Positions 1 to 9,184 of a stretch of 43,906 nt of DNA are shown piece after piece. The DNA lies in the NCBI GenBank assembly GCA_947626245.1, contig CANQRK010000002.1:1-43906 (forward strand), given 5' to 3'. This stretch comes from an uncultured Paenalcaligenes sp. (GTDB lineage Bacteria; Pseudomonadota; Gammaproteobacteria; Burkholderiales; Burkholderiaceae_B). A model generated the notes under the pieces. The model saw only the letters and a program-made list of their open reading frames with translations, searched no databases and was not told the DNA's origin. Position numbers and translations under genes: made by a program. The stretch's first letter is position 1; each line of letters opens with the position of its first letter.

Positions 1-1
1 C

Positions 2-1573
2 TGGTATAACCCCAGCTATACCTATGGCATTGGTTTACATGGCGCTGGATTCGACGTGGTAGGAAACACCCCTTTTGCCTACCCCATTATACTTTTCGGC
101 ACCAACAAACACATTGCGTGGGGCTCTACTGCCGGCCCTCAAGATGTCGTGGATATCTATCAGCTACAACTAAATCCTGACAACCCGAAACAATATCTGT
201 TTAATCAGCACTACGTGGACCTACAAGAGCGCAAAGAGCACATTAAGGTCAAAGGCCAAGACGATGTACCGCTTTCCGTGTGGAGCTCTCAACACGGCCT
301 TATCACCCAGTTCGATGACGTCAACCACACCGCCTATAGCAAAAAGAGAAGCTGGGATGGCTATGAGGTACAGTCTTTACTCGCGTGGCTGAATGTCGCC
401 AAAGCACAAAACTGGGAACAGTACTTAGAGCAAGCCAAAAAAATGGCCATTACCATTAATTGGTACTACGCCGACCAAGACGGCAACATTGGTTATGTAT
501 CGCCCGGTTATCTGCCCCAACGCCCAGCACATCAAGACATACGTATTCCCGCCAAAGGAGACGGCACAATGGAATGGGAGGGTATTCTGGACTTCAATGC
601 GATCCCTAAAGCCTACAATCCGGATCAAGGCTACATCAGCAACTGGAACAACCGCCCTGCTCCTGACAAAACCAATACCGACACCTACTTTTGGTCGTAT
701 GGCGATAGAGTCAATGAACTCAACCAGCTCTATGCCCAAAAAGAACAGTTTAGCTTACAAGAGCTTTGGGACTTCAATCAAAAAGCATCCCATGTGGATG
801 TCAATTGGCGTTACTTTGCCCCGCATTTACATCAAGCCGCTCACGCTTTAAACGCCTCCGATCCCGCGTACAAGATGGCCCACCATTTAATTGACTGGGA
901 TGGCATGGAAACAGACATGGCCGGCGTTAATGCCCACTCGGGTCGTCTTATTTTCCGCACATGGCTAGAAGAAATGTACCAACTCGCTCTAGCCCCACTA
1001 ATCCCCGAGTCTCATCAATCCAGCTATTTCAATCCCGGCTTTGCTAGCGATACCGGCCCTAATCCTGGGTCGATTAATCTCGGCATGGGAACCAAAGTGT
1101 TATTACGCGCCTTAGATTTGGAACAAAATCCAGATCCTACGCGTTATGCTATTTTTGAAGAAGGCTCTGCTCCCGTCATACAACAGGCACTAAAAAACAC
1201 TTATGAAAAACTGAGTGCAGAACAAGGTGCCGACCCATCCGCCTGGCAACTGGCTAGCTCGGTGCATTATTTCAATGACAAAATATTTACAGGTACGCCA
1301 CAAACCACGTTAGGCAATACGTATCAATTTACCGGCTATCAAAATCGCGGCACAGAAAACAATCGGGTCACCTTTACTCAAGATGGCGTGGAGTTTTGTG
1401 ATGCAATGCCACCCGGTCAAAGCGGCTTTATTAATCGTCATGGCCAACGCAGCCCTCATTACGACGATCAACTCAAGCTCTACCAACAGTTTGAATGTAA
1501 ATTAGTCGATACAGACGAAGCCGCCATTCGCGCGAACGCCCGCTCAGAGACAATTCTACTGATAGATCGCTAG
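2..1573 (+). CDS. pac: Penicillin G acylase, 5'-truncated (most of the B chain)
   Basis: N-terminal nucleophile hydrolase of the periplasm that cleaves phenylacetyl amides such as penicillin G. The frame is open from base 2, so the apparent start near base 56 is internal. The signal peptide, A chain, spacer and the catalytic Ser B1 lie left of the window. The visible part begins WYNPSYTYGIGLHGAGFDVV, which is about residue 26 of the B chain. Conserved later elements include the pocket Phe of IILFGTN, the oxyanion-type Asn region YISNWNNRP, Arg of YGDRVNEL and GTENNRVTF near the C terminus. STAGPQDVVD (Pro-Gln where the E. coli enzyme has Phe-Gly) and two cysteines encoded at 1397-1399 and 1496-1498 match the thermostable Alcaligenes faecalis enzyme, in which such a pair forms a disulfide. 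Family assignment is firm; substrate range is inferred. Confidence 0.93.
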   Translation, partial: WYNPSYTYGIGLHGAGFDVVGNTPFAYPIILFGTNKHIAWGSTAGPQDVVDIYQLQLNPDNPKQYLFNQHYVDLQERKEHIKVKGQDDVPLSVWSSQHGLITQFDDVNHTAYSKKRSWDGYEVQSLLAWLNVAKAQNWEQYLEQAKKMAITINWYYADQDGNIGYVSPGYLPQRPAHQDIRIPAKGDGTMEWEGILDFNAIPKAYNPDQGYISNWNNRPAPDKTNTDTYFWSYGDRVNELNQLYAQKEQFSLQELWDFNQKASHVDVNWRYFAPHLHQAAHALNASDPAYKMAHHLIDWDGMETDMAGVNAHSGRLIFRTWLEEMYQLALAPLIPESHQSSYFNPGFASDTGPNPGSINLGMGTKVLLRALDLEQNPDPTRYAIFEEGSAPVIQQALKNTYEKLSAEQGADPSAWQLASSVHYFNDKIFTGTPQTTLGNTYQFTGYQNRGTENNRVTFTQDGVEFCDAMPPGQSGFINRHGQRSPHYDDQLKLYQQFECKLVDTDEAAIRANARSETILLIDR

Positions 1574-1579
1574 CCATAA

Positions 1580-1611
1580 AAAAGGCCCTTGTTAACAGCA
1601 AGGGCTTTTTA
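1580..1611. terminator. Bidirectional Rho-independent terminator between pac and trmD
   Basis: Seven-base-pair stem gcccttg (1585-1591) with caagggc (1599-1605), loop ttaacag, flanked by an A run on the left and TTTTT on the right. It can therefore stop the acylase transcript rightward and the trmD transcript leftward. The trmD stop codon (1609-1611) lies inside its T tract. Confidence 0.88.
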
Positions 1612-2379
1612 TGGTGTATGAGAAGCGAGCAAATCGAGTAAAAACAGCTCGTCGTGTGGGGTCAGCAGCCCCTTAGCACGCGCTTGCTCTATGAGCTCGG
1701 GACGACGTAACGCCGTCAACCGCAGCGACTGCTCGCGACGCCAACGTGCAATATTTTTATGATTGCCGGACTTAAGCACATCAGGGATAGGTTGATCTTT
1801 ATAGATTTCAGGACGCGTGTAGTGGGGACTATCCAATAACCCGTCCAAACCTTCATGGAACGAATCACTGATGGCGGACTGTTTATCGTTTAACACGCCG
1901 GGCAATAAACGGATAATACTATCCATCATCGCCAACGCCGCAATTTCCCCCCCCGACAACACAAAATCCCCCAAGGAAACTTCGTGAGTGACGCGGGCAT
2001 CAATAAAGCGTTGATCGATACCTTCGTAGCGACCACAAATAATAATCGCTCCATCGGTCTGCGCCCAAGACTGAGCCAAAGGCTGATCAAAGCGTTGTCC
2101 AGTTGGACTCATGAGAATCACAGGACAGTCTAATTGCTGAGCTTGACGAGCCGCTATGGCCTCATCCACGGCCGCATCGAGCGGCTCGGCTAGCATAACC
2201 ATACCCGGTCCGCCGCCATAAGGACGATCATCTACTGTGCGATGTACGTCGTGCGTATAAGAGCGAGGATTCCAACAATGCAAATTCCAAATCTGTTTAT
2301 GGCGCGCACGCGCATTGACCCCGTTATCGGTCAGGGGCGCAAACATTTCGGGAAAAAGACTAACGACGTCGAAACGCAT
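1609..2379 (-). CDS. trmD: tRNA (guanine-N1)-methyltransferase TrmD
   Basis: SAM-dependent SPOUT (trefoil-knot) methyltransferase that makes m1G37 next to the anticodon and so prevents +1 frameshifting. The 256 residues match the usual length. Diagnostic segments are [13 protein letters not shown] at the start, [13 protein letters not shown], the SAM-knot segment [24 protein letters not shown], and a DSFHEGL segment followed by SPHYTRPE, which carries the catalytic Asp region and target-binding residues. It is the last gene of rpsP-rimM-trmD, two bases after the rimM stop. The rplS gene that commonly follows trmD is absent; the convergent penicillin acylase lies there instead. Confidence 0.97.
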   Translation of the reverse strand: MRFDVVSLFPEMFAPLTDNGVNARARHKQIWNLHCWNPRSYTHDVHRTVDDRPYGGGPGMVMLAEPLDAAVDEAIAARQAQQLDCPVILMSPTGQRFDQPLAQSWAQTDGAIIICGRYEGIDQRFIDARVTHEVSLGDFVLSGGEIAALAMMDSIIRLLPGVLNDKQSAISDSFHEGLDGLLDSPHYTRPEIYKDQPIPDVLKSGNHKNIARWRREQSLRLTALRRPELIEQARAKGLLTPHDELFLLDLLASHTP

Positions 2380-2381
2380 CG

Positions 2382-3008
2382 TTAATCGTCAGAAACAGGC
2401 CAAGAGCTATGAATGGTCTTGGTTGTGTTGTCGACCTGATGAACGTAGGCCTCAACAAAAGGAACAAGCTCTACAACAGGACGTTGTTTAGCATCTACGT
2501 GCGATATGAACTGGGTCTGATCGTTTAGGAAACCGGTGTGTACCTCGAGAACGGCGTGAGCTCCGTTATCAAAGACATTAGCGACTTGTCCTACCAACAC
2601 GGACTGGCCATTGTGGTCGCCATACAATAGGCAGCCAATCAAGTCGACCCAGTAATGTTCGTCTTTATCCTCTGCAGGAAACTCAGCACGCGATACCCAA
2701 ACAGTATGCGCTTTGAGTTTTTCGGCTAAATCACGATCATCAAGGCCCTGAAACTGCGCAACCACGGTTGCACTGTGAGGACGGGACTTGACCACCGAAT
2801 ATAACTGCGCCGGAGCAGTTACCAAGTCGCCCGCCTTGTTGGAAGGTACGGGCGCTCGGAGCCACCAGTTCTTAATACTAAGTAATGCTTCGGCCTCGGC
2901 TGAATAAGGCTGCACCTTGACCCAACCACGGATCCCATAGGCAGAGACCACACGACCCACCTCAATTAAATCAGCAGGCCACTTTGAGGACATCTGTTTT
3001 GAAGACAT
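2382..3008 (-). CDS. rimM: Ribosome maturation factor RimM
   Basis: Binds ribosomal protein uS19 and helps mature the 3' domain of 16S rRNA in the 30S subunit. The N-terminal RimM beta-barrel is recognisable from [17 protein letters not shown], and a C-terminal PRC-barrel carries HYWVDLIGC and the late [11 protein letters not shown] segment. I chose the ATG at 3008 (208 residues). An in-frame GTG at 3017 is only two bases from the AGG that would serve as its ribosome site, whereas that AGG stands 11 bases from the ATG. A third Met five residues further in has no ribosome site. It sits between rpsP and trmD in the standard order and is almost certainly cotranscribed. Confidence 0.93.
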   Translation of the reverse strand: MSSKQMSSKWPADLIEVGRVVSAYGIRGWVKVQPYSAEAEALLSIKNWWLRAPVPSNKAGDLVTAPAQLYSVVKSRPHSATVVAQFQGLDDRDLAEKLKAHTVWVSRAEFPAEDKDEHYWVDLIGCLLYGDHNGQSVLVGQVANVFDNGAHAVLEVHTGFLNDQTQFISHVDAKQRPVVELVPFVEAYVHQVDNTTKTIHSSWPVSDD

Positions 3009-3028
3009 ACGAAGCACTACCTAATTAA

Positions 3029-3283
3029 TTAAGCAGCTTGAGCTTTAGCGTATTCTTTTACTAGACGAGCTACAGCAGGAGATAGCTGAGCACCGTTGTC
3101 AACCCAGTACTGAACACGGTCTTGTTGTAGACGTAGGTTTTCTTGACCTTCGCCACCAACTGGATTGTAGAAACCTAAACGCTCAATGAAGCGACCATCG
3201 CGACGATCGCTAGAGTTGGCGGCTACTACAGTGTAAAACGGACGTTTCTTGGAGCCACCACGGGCTAGGCGAATTACCACCAT
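3029..3283 (-). CDS. rpsP: 30S ribosomal protein bS16
   Basis: Small-subunit protein that binds the 5' domain of 16S rRNA. The 84-residue sequence starts [20 protein letters not shown] and contains [17 protein letters not shown], both hallmarks of bS16. The frame is open 16 codons further upstream, but ATG 3283 is the real start: AGGAAGGG lies seven bases before it, and the protein family begins here. It is the first gene of rpsP-rimM-trmD, with a candidate promoter just upstream (3322-3351). Confidence 0.97.
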   Translation of the reverse strand: MVVIRLARGGSKKRPFYTVVAANSSDRRDGRFIERLGFYNPVGGEGQENLRLQQDRVQYWVDNGAQLSPAVARLVKEYAKAQAA

Positions 3284-3321
3284 TGATAATCCCTTCCTGT
3301 TAAAAAAGTGTAAAACCAAAG

Positions 3322-3351
3322 ATTCTACCACTAAGTCAGACTTAGCGGAAA
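3322..3351 (-). promoter_or_regulatory. Candidate rpsP promoter with palindromic spacer
   Basis: Reading the minus strand, TTCCGC (weak -35) is followed after 17 bases by TAGAAT (-10, five of six consensus bases), about 39 bases before the rpsP ATG. The spacer contains the perfect inverted repeat CTAAGTC-T-GACTTAG on the minus strand (plus 3331-3345). The promoter is inferred; the repeat is directly visible. It could be an operator or chance. Confidence 0.4.
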
Positions 3352-3412
3352 TAGCCTGTATATTTTACACGGTTTACGCGACAAATACACAACAAGTTAG
3401 AATCTACCTGTA

Positions 3413-3652
3413 TTAGCGACGACGGATATAATGCACCGCACTATCGCCATTATCATACTGAGCAAGCAAAACATTGCCTGTTTGATCAGTAAATGCTTGA
3501 AAATCCTCGGTTGCCCGAGGGTCAGTCGTAATTACTTTTACGACTTGACCGCTTTGCAACTGAGCCAGAGCTTTTTTGGTACGTAAGATAGGCATTGGGC
3601 ATAACAACCCACTGGTATCGACCTCGAGCTCAAACGAAATGGCTTCAGACAT
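3413..3652 (-). CDS. tusA: TusA/SirA-family sulfur carrier protein
   Basis: Small (79-residue) sulfur-transfer protein of the TusA family. The signature is the N-terminal CPxP-type motif in GLLCPMPILRTKKAL, whose Cys18 would carry a persulfide. The C-terminal half fits the two-layer alpha/beta fold (VVKVITTDPRATEDF). In E. coli TusA feeds sulfur to tRNA 2-thiouridine synthesis and to molybdenum cofactor formation; family members in other bacteria serve other sulfur routes, so the exact partner is not certain. It starts 14 bases after the alaS stop and is probably cotranscribed with alaS, which makes a tRNA-related role plausible. Confidence 0.88.
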   Translation of the reverse strand: MSEAISFELEVDTSGLLCPMPILRTKKALAQLQSGQVVKVITTDPRATEDFQAFTDQTGNVLLAQYDNGDSAVHYIRRR

Positions 3653-3666
3653 AACAACCTAAGAGA

Positions 3667-6291
3667 CTAAGAGTATAGCTTGGATTCAACCCAAGCCTGA
3701 ACAGTACTAAGCGCAGTCGGTACCGCAGCAGGATCGGTACCTCCACCCATTGCCATATCAGGACGGCCACCACCTTTGCCACCGACTTGCGGTGCAACCA
3801 TGGCAATGAGCTCGCCTGCTTTGACCTTGGAATTGAGATCAGCCGTCACACCTGCGACTAGGCTGACTTTGTCATCACTGGCCGTAGCCAATAGCACTAC
3901 AGCAGATTTCAGTTTGTCTTTAAGCTGGTCTACCGTGGTACGTAATGACTTAGGATCGGCTCCAGGGACATTTGCCACTAATAACTGAACCCCGTTTTCC
4001 AAGGCAATCGCTTGGCCAGCTAAATCCTGCCCAGCTGAAGCGGCTAATTTGTCTTTAAGCTGATCACGTTCGCGTTCTAGCTCGCGCAACTGCGCTTGCA
4101 GCTGAGTCAAACGTTCGCTCAGCTTTTCTGGTTGAGTACGTAGACTAGAAGCCGCCTGCTGCAAAGTGCTTTCGCGTTTCTGTACCCAAACCAAGGCATT
4201 TTCACCTGTAATGGCTTCGATACGGCGCACACCAGCGGCTACACCACCCTCGGAGGTGATTTTAAATAAACCAATATCACCAGTGCGCTGTACGTGAGTA
4301 CCACCGCACAATTCTCGAGAGAAACCAATGTCTAATACGCGAACCTCGTCGCCGTACTTTTCACCAAACAAAGCCATCGCCCCACCGCTGACGGCTTCGT
4401 CGAAGCTCATGAGCTGGGCTGCCACCGGCTGGTTAGCCAAGATTTCGGTATTCACAATGGCTTCGACCTGAGCAATTTGCTCGGCCGTTACGGCTGAATC
4501 GTGCGCAAAGTCAAAACGGGTTTTATCGGCATCGACCAAAGAACCACGCTGCTGCACATGATCGCCTAATACCAAGCGAAGCGCTTTGTGCATCAAGTGA
4601 GTGGCGGAGTGATTACGAATGGTATGCTGACGGTGTGGCACATCGACCTGAGCCGTTACCGCATCGCCCACATTAAGCGTACCTTGGTTCAGAGCACCAT
4701 GATGGCCGAATACCTGCGATTGAATTTTTTGGGTGTCTTGGACGACAAACACACCGGCGGCCGTTTGAATCAAGCCGGTGTCGCCGACCTGACCACCTGA
4801 TTCGGCATAGAAAGGCGTAACATCCAAGACCACAATAGCCTCTTGGCCTTCGGTGACAGTTTGTACAGCACTACCGTCCACATACAGCGCAGTGACTGTA
4901 CCTGTTGTTTTCAGGTGATCGTAGCCCTCAAAACGCGTGTCCACGCCTTCGTAACGCAAATCGGCCGCCACGGTTTTAAATTTACCAGAGGCTCGGGCCA
5001 TTTCACGTTGACGTTGCATGGCTTGTTCGAACCCCTCTAGATCGACCTCGACCTGACGTTCACGGCAAATATCTGCCGTTAAGTCCACGGGAAAACCGTA
5101 CGTGTCATACAGCGTAAACAGAGTTTGACCATCGAGTACGCCGTCTTTGGGTAATTCAGCCAAAGCCGCTTCGAGGATCTTCATACCGTGCTCTAGGGTT
5201 TCGCTGAAACGCTCTTCTTCTTGTTTCAGGATTTGCTCGATACGACCTTGTTGTTGCAATAGCTCGGGGTAGGCTTCACCCATGTGTTGAGCTAGATCGG
5301 CAACCAAACGGTAGAAAAAGGGATTATTTTGACCCAGCTTATGACCATGACGTAAGGCACGACGCACAATACGACGCAACACATAACCACGCCCCTCGTT
5401 GCTAGGAATCACCCCATCAACAATCATAAAAGAACAGGCACGGATATGGTCAGCAATCACTTTCAGTGAGTTGTTATTTAAGTCGGTTGCACCGGTTTCA
5501 CGGGCTGCCGCTTTAATCAAATGCTGGAATAAATCGATTTCGTAATTAGAATGCACATGCTGCAACACAGCAGAAATGCGCTCTAGACCCATACCGGTAT
5601 CAACACACGGTTTAGGTAGCGGATTTAAGTTGCCCTGAGCATCGCGGTCAAACTGCATGAAAACCAGATTCCAGACCTCGATGTAACGATCACCGTCTTC
5701 GTCGGGCGAACCGGGAGGGCCTCCCCAAACATCGGGACCATGATCGTAGAAAATCTCGGAACAAGGCCCACATGGGCCGGTATCCGCCATTTGCCAGAAG
5801 TTGTCTGACATATAACGACCGCCCTTGTCACCGATGCGAATAATACGCTCGGCAGGCACACCGACTTGCTCATTCCAGATGGCATAGGCCTCGTCGTCCT
5901 CGTGATACACCGTTACCCAGAGTTTTTCCTCGGGTAGTGCGTACACTTTGGTTAAGAGCTCCCACGCATAATTGATCGCGTCTTCTTTGAAGTAATCACC
6001 AAAGCTGAAATTGCCCAGCATTTCAAAGAAAGTATGGTGACGTGCGGTATAGCCTACGTTTTCAAGGTCATTGTGTTTACCACCGGCACGTACACAACGT
6101 TGTGATGAGGTCGCACTGGTATAAGGGCGTACTTCTTTGCCCGTAAACACATCTTTAAACTGCACCATGCCCGCATTGGTAAATAACAAAGTGGGATCAT
6201 TGGCAGGAATTAATGAAGAGGACGCCACGACTTCGTGGCCACGCTCTTGGAAAAAAGATAAAAACTTTTGACGAATTTCGGATGTTTTCAT
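3667..6291 (-). CDS. alaS: Alanyl-tRNA synthetase
   Basis: Class II synthetase charging tRNA-Ala, with a built-in editing domain. The 874-residue protein begins [14 protein letters not shown]. The catalytic domain contains [32 protein letters not shown] and GMGLERI. The editing domain carries the zinc ligands in [12 protein letters not shown] (about residue 561) and [13 protein letters not shown] (about residue 661). The C-Ala domain ends with the glycine-rich [19 protein letters not shown] four codons upstream extends the frame, but neither start has a clear ribosome site; I prefer ATG 6291 because the family starts there. A TATAAT box stands 33 bases upstream. All domains are complete. Confidence 0.97.
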   Translation of the reverse strand: MKTSEIRQKFLSFFQERGHEVVASSSLIPANDPTLLFTNAGMVQFKDVFTGKEVRPYTSATSSQRCVRAGGKHNDLENVGYTARHHTFFEMLGNFSFGDYFKEDAINYAWELLTKVYALPEEKLWVTVYHEDDEAYAIWNEQVGVPAERIIRIGDKGGRYMSDNFWQMADTGPCGPCSEIFYDHGPDVWGGPPGSPDEDGDRYIEVWNLVFMQFDRDAQGNLNPLPKPCVDTGMGLERISAVLQHVHSNYEIDLFQHLIKAAARETGATDLNNNSLKVIADHIRACSFMIVDGVIPSNEGRGYVLRRIVRRALRHGHKLGQNNPFFYRLVADLAQHMGEAYPELLQQQGRIEQILKQEEERFSETLEHGMKILEAALAELPKDGVLDGQTLFTLYDTYGFPVDLTADICRERQVEVDLEGFEQAMQRQREMARASGKFKTVAADLRYEGVDTRFEGYDHLKTTGTVTALYVDGSAVQTVTEGQEAIVVLDVTPFYAESGGQVGDTGLIQTAAGVFVVQDTQKIQSQVFGHHGALNQGTLNVGDAVTAQVDVPHRQHTIRNHSATHLMHKALRLVLGDHVQQRGSLVDADKTRFDFAHDSAVTAEQIAQVEAIVNTEILANQPVAAQLMSFDEAVSGGAMALFGEKYGDEVRVLDIGFSRELCGGTHVQRTGDIGLFKITSEGGVAAGVRRIEAITGENALVWVQKRESTLQQAASSLRTQPEKLSERLTQLQAQLRELERERDQLKDKLAASAGQDLAGQAIALENGVQLLVANVPGADPKSLRTTVDQLKDKLKSAVVLLATASDDKVSLVAGVTADLNSKVKAGELIAMVAPQVGGKGGGRPDMAMGGGTDPAAVPTALSTVQAWVESKLYS

Positions 6292-6324
6292 TGAAAGCAG
6301 CACGACAAAATTAGGTAACGGACC

Positions 6325-6354
6325 ATTATAGTAATAGATTGGTTAAACACCTAA
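6325..6354 (-). promoter_or_regulatory. Candidate alaS promoter
   Basis: On the minus strand a perfect TATAAT (plus 6325-6330) follows a poor -35, TTAGGT (plus 6349-6354), with an 18-base spacer. The start site would be near 6318, giving a leader of about 27 bases. It lies in the 96-base gap between pilV and alaS, where I see no terminator, so pilus transcripts might also run into alaS. Confidence 0.5.
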
Positions 6355-6387
6355 CAGCACATTTTCGCTGCGTCGCATTCCAACGAC

Positions 6388-7482
6388 TTAACTGGCTAAA
6401 CAACCATAAATTTCAAGCATGCGCGTATCGGGATACGTGGAGTTGGAATAATAGGTTTCAACATGCTTAATCCCAACTCGCTCTGCTCGTCGCGCCGTTG
6501 TAGGACACGAGCAGCTCCCTGTCAATGGATTCAACAACCAACACGCTCGAATTCCCCTACCTCCCAGAGATTGCGCATAGTAGCCGCCCATTGCTAGAGG
6601 AAAAGCATTGGCCCTAAAACCCAGCATTAACTCAAAAACCAGACGAATATGCGTAGCATCAAGTGCAGATTGTCGTGATACTTGTTGCCACACCCCTTTG
6701 TTACACAATAACAACTGCGTGTCATCACGACTCATGGCCCCCTCAGCCATGCAGGCTGTTTGACTTTTTCCCAATGAAGGCAAATACAAGAATTGCCCAA
6801 TTTCCACGTCCTCGTCAGTGCGCACAGAGCCTCCCACATCGACATCAGACTGGAATTCGGGATTGCGCGTTTCTTTCAGCTTCAAATACAGCATCTCGGT
6901 GGTGTCTGTTGTTGCCAATAACGCCACCGTCCCCGCCGCAAAGGCCGCCCCCGGCGCCGTTAATGGGTTAGTAATACGACGACTCGCCCCAGAAAACCAT
7001 AGCGGCGACTGTGCATAGACCACATAACCTTGACCGCGCACTTGCCCTAACCAATGAGCGGTCGCCTCAAAGTTAACCTGACCTGATCGAGTCAGTAGCG
7101 GCTGCGAATACGTAATCAAAGCCTCTACATGACAAATATCGGATGCACACCCTACAGGCTGCACCTGTATCTGCAAAGCATTACTGGAGACAAAGTCTCT
7201 CGCCAAAAACCCAGTAGAGGCAAGCTCTGCCACAGTGGGGCGCCACTTATTCACAAAGCCGGCAATAGAGACAGAGCCTGATGTTTGCAAAAGTGACTGC
7301 CTATTGGTGTCTAAATACTGCTGCACCCCTTGCTGTACACTGAGCATCCAATGAGCTAGATTTTCTACCTTTTGTTGGTCTGCTTTATGTTTTAACCAAG
7401 TCGCAGCCCCTACACTTAATAACAACAGCAACCCCAGCACTAGACTGAGCTCGATAAGTAGCGACCCTTTCTGTGTCTTCAT
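6388..7482 (-). CDS. pilV: Type IVb minor (tip) pilin, PilV-like, with cysteine-rich end
   Basis: Prepilin-like protein of 364 residues. It has a six-residue leader and the cleavage signature KG|SLLIELSLVLG, with Glu at mature position 5, followed by a hydrophobic helix. The middle resembles the constant region of IncI PilV adhesins, including ACMAEGAMSRDD...LLCNKGVWQQV at about residues 243-267. The tail (about 271-364) has CWLLNPLTGSCSCP (Cys314, 324, 326) and a last Cys361. In R64-type systems this tail is the receptor-binding tip and is exchanged by a shufflon. Here no shufflon repeats or recombinase gene follow; alaS does. It is the last gene of the pilus operon, ten bases after pilS, with AGGT before its ATG. 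The receptor is unknown. Confidence 0.8.
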   Translation of the reverse strand: MKTQKGSLLIELSLVLGLLLLLSVGAATWLKHKADQQKVENLAHWMLSVQQGVQQYLDTNRQSLLQTSGSVSIAGFVNKWRPTVAELASTGFLARDFVSSNALQIQVQPVGCASDICHVEALITYSQPLLTRSGQVNFEATAHWLGQVRGQGYVVYAQSPLWFSGASRRITNPLTAPGAAFAAGTVALLATTDTTEMLYLKLKETRNPEFQSDVDVGGSVRTDEDVEIGQFLYLPSLGKSQTACMAEGAMSRDDTQLLLCNKGVWQQVSRQSALDATHIRLVFELMLGFRANAFPLAMGGYYAQSLGGRGIRACWLLNPLTGSCSCPTTARRAERVGIKHVETYYSNSTYPDTRMLEIYGCLAS

Positions 7483-7492
7483 GGCACACCTG

Positions 7493-8068
7493 CTAGCTAA
7501 TCACAAACTCAAAGGTGTTTAAATCCCCTTTTGTACATTGCTTTTGTGCATGGGTTGCGTTGTAAGCTTTGTCAGCGGATTTTACCGTCTCAGTGCCCAC
7601 CCGAATACTATCGGCTACGCGCTGTAGCACTGACGACAAGCCCGGACATGCGGCATGATGCACTTTGTTCAACGTAATGGTTAAGCTTTCACCACCTTGA
7701 ATCGTCAAAGTGCCCTGTTTTCCTAAACCATGCAGAATTTGTAGATTGGCTCCGGTCCCCATAACGTTAAACACTCCGGCGCTTTCCAACTGTTGAGCAA
7801 AGAGCTCATTGTCAACTCCTTGATAGGGGTTCGTTTCGTATAGGGGTGTATTCACACTGTGGTTTACAACAAAACGAGCAATGCCCTCTCCGACCTTAGG
7901 TACTCTACTTTCAATAATAAAACTATTAATAGCCGGGATACTCACAATAGCGATCAACAAAATAATAGCGCTGACCACTGAAATCTCAATTAAAGATAGC
8001 CCTGCTTGCTGATGGTCCTCTTTGTTTCTTTCTGTTACAAAATGCCTACGAATTGCATTGCTATACAT
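7493..8068 (-). CDS. pilS: Type IVb major pilin, PilS-like
   Basis: The likely structural subunit of the pilus fibre. The 191-residue prepilin has a long 23-residue hydrophilic leader ending QQAG|LSLIE, the type IVb prepilin peptidase site with Glu at +5, then a hydrophobic stretch (about residues 29-51). Two cysteines near the C-terminal half (AACPGL and QKQCTKG) fit the disulfide-bounded D-region of type IVb pilins. GAGGAG lies eight bases upstream of its ATG, the strongest ribosome site together with that of pilQ, as expected for a protein needed in many copies. No prepilin peptidase (pilU) gene is present in the operon. Confidence 0.85.
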   Translation of the reverse strand: MYSNAIRRHFVTERNKEDHQQAGLSLIEISVVSAIILLIAIVSIPAINSFIIESRVPKVGEGIARFVVNHSVNTPLYETNPYQGVDNELFAQQLESAGVFNVMGTGANLQILHGLGKQGTLTIQGGESLTITLNKVHHAACPGLSSVLQRVADSIRVGTETVKSADKAYNATHAQKQCTKGDLNTFEFVIS

Positions 8069-8083
8069 AAAAATCTCCTCATG

Positions 8084-9184
8084 CTATTGCGCATAAAACA
8101 TTAATAAAGCACGTCGTAATTCATCAATGACTAAATAATGCCACCCTCCAATGGCCAACATGGTGCCCACACAGGCAAGCAACAACACCCAGCGCCAAAG
8201 CTGAGCCTTTTGTACTAGCTGCTTTTGGAACTGTTGATATAAGCGTTGGTGAGTCAACCGTAGAGCCCGTGTTAGATCTTGGCTTTGCTCTACGTCCTCG
8301 AAAAACCACTGTAGCGATTGATTTAATAACCCCGTCGCAAAGCCTTTGGCACCCACCTCACCCTGCACCATCCGTTCTTGAATACGCTGTACCTGCCAAG
8401 CCATCCAAGGATTGGTACTTTGTCCTAAGAGCTGCACCGCTTGGCCTAATCGCAGTTGGGCCACCTGCTCATGCAGCAATAGACTTAACATGGCAAACAA
8501 ATAGGTAGACTGCAGCACCTTGTAGCTTTGCCAAGGCTCTAGTCGATCCAAAAAATAACGCATAGACCCCACAAACCGCGGCAAAGACCACAGCATCAAA
8601 CCGACCATCATTAACCCTACAAGCAGCAACCCAAACCCATAGCTCGCAATAAACGCGGCCAAAGAAAATAAAAATCTCGTTTTCGTGCCATACAACTCGG
8701 GAGGTAGCACCGCAAAAGTGGCAGCCAGTTCGGGGACCGTAAATAAAGGAATTAACGCAGCCATGCTGCTAAGCAAGATCGCTGCAATCAACACCGGCCA
8801 CAACAGCGCCCCTAGTTGAGATCGTAGTTGCTGCTCTTGTTGGTGCTGTTGTGCCAACAACGCCAAAGCCACTGCTAAGGCCTGATCACCCCGAGCCTGT
8901 CCCAATTGGATCATGAGCTGATCTGCACTAGATAACAGGCCTGACCATGTTTGTGCTAAATCCCCACCATTCTGCTCATACTGCTGCAACCACCCCCACG
9001 CTAAACGACCCCGGTATGTTTTTAAGCCATAACGTTGCGCCTCTTGGGCAAACACTGTGCGCAAGGTCATTTGTCCCTGAGTCGCCTGCATCAGTTGACT
9101 TAAATGTAAAAAATAATCTGCCAGATGGGGTTTAAAACGGCGCTGATCCCATACCTGTCGTCCTGCTTGCCACGGTATTGCCAT
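8084..9184 (-). CDS. pilR: Type IVb pilus inner-membrane platform protein, PilR (GspF family)
   Basis: Polytopic GspF/PilC-family protein that forms the inner-membrane platform on which the assembly ATPase acts. I see three main hydrophobic segments: PVLIAAILLSSMAALIPLF, a long stretch FGLLLVGLMMVGLMLW, and WVLLLACVGTMLAIGG near the C terminus, in two similar cytoplasmic-plus-membrane halves. The ATG at 9184 overlaps the pilQ stop in ATGA; a GTG one codon upstream is possible but less likely. The 366 residues match R64 PilR-type proteins. Confidence 0.85.
   Translation of the reverse strand: MAIPWQAGRQVWDQRRFKPHLADYFLHLSQLMQATQGQMTLRTVFAQEAQRYGLKTYRGRLAWGWLQQYEQNGGDLAQTWSGLLSSADQLMIQLGQARGDQALAVALALLAQQHQQEQQLRSQLGALLWPVLIAAILLSSMAALIPLFTVPELAATFAVLPPELYGTKTRFLFSLAAFIASYGFGLLLVGLMMVGLMLWSLPRFVGSMRYFLDRLEPWQSYKVLQSTYLFAMLSLLLHEQVAQLRLGQAVQLLGQSTNPWMAWQVQRIQERMVQGEVGAKGFATGLLNQSLQWFFEDVEQSQDLTRALRLTHQRLYQQFQKQLVQKAQLWRWVLLLACVGTMLAIGGWHYLVIDELRRALLMFYAQ

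Noticed and set aside
489-851. 120-codon frame within the penicillin acylase gene
   Set aside because: Overlaps a strongly conserved enzyme in another frame and shows no family features.
6388-6700. Shufflon segments after pilV
   Set aside because: I found no repeated sfx-like 19-base crossover sites, no reversed partial pilV tails and no recombinase gene; alaS follows directly.
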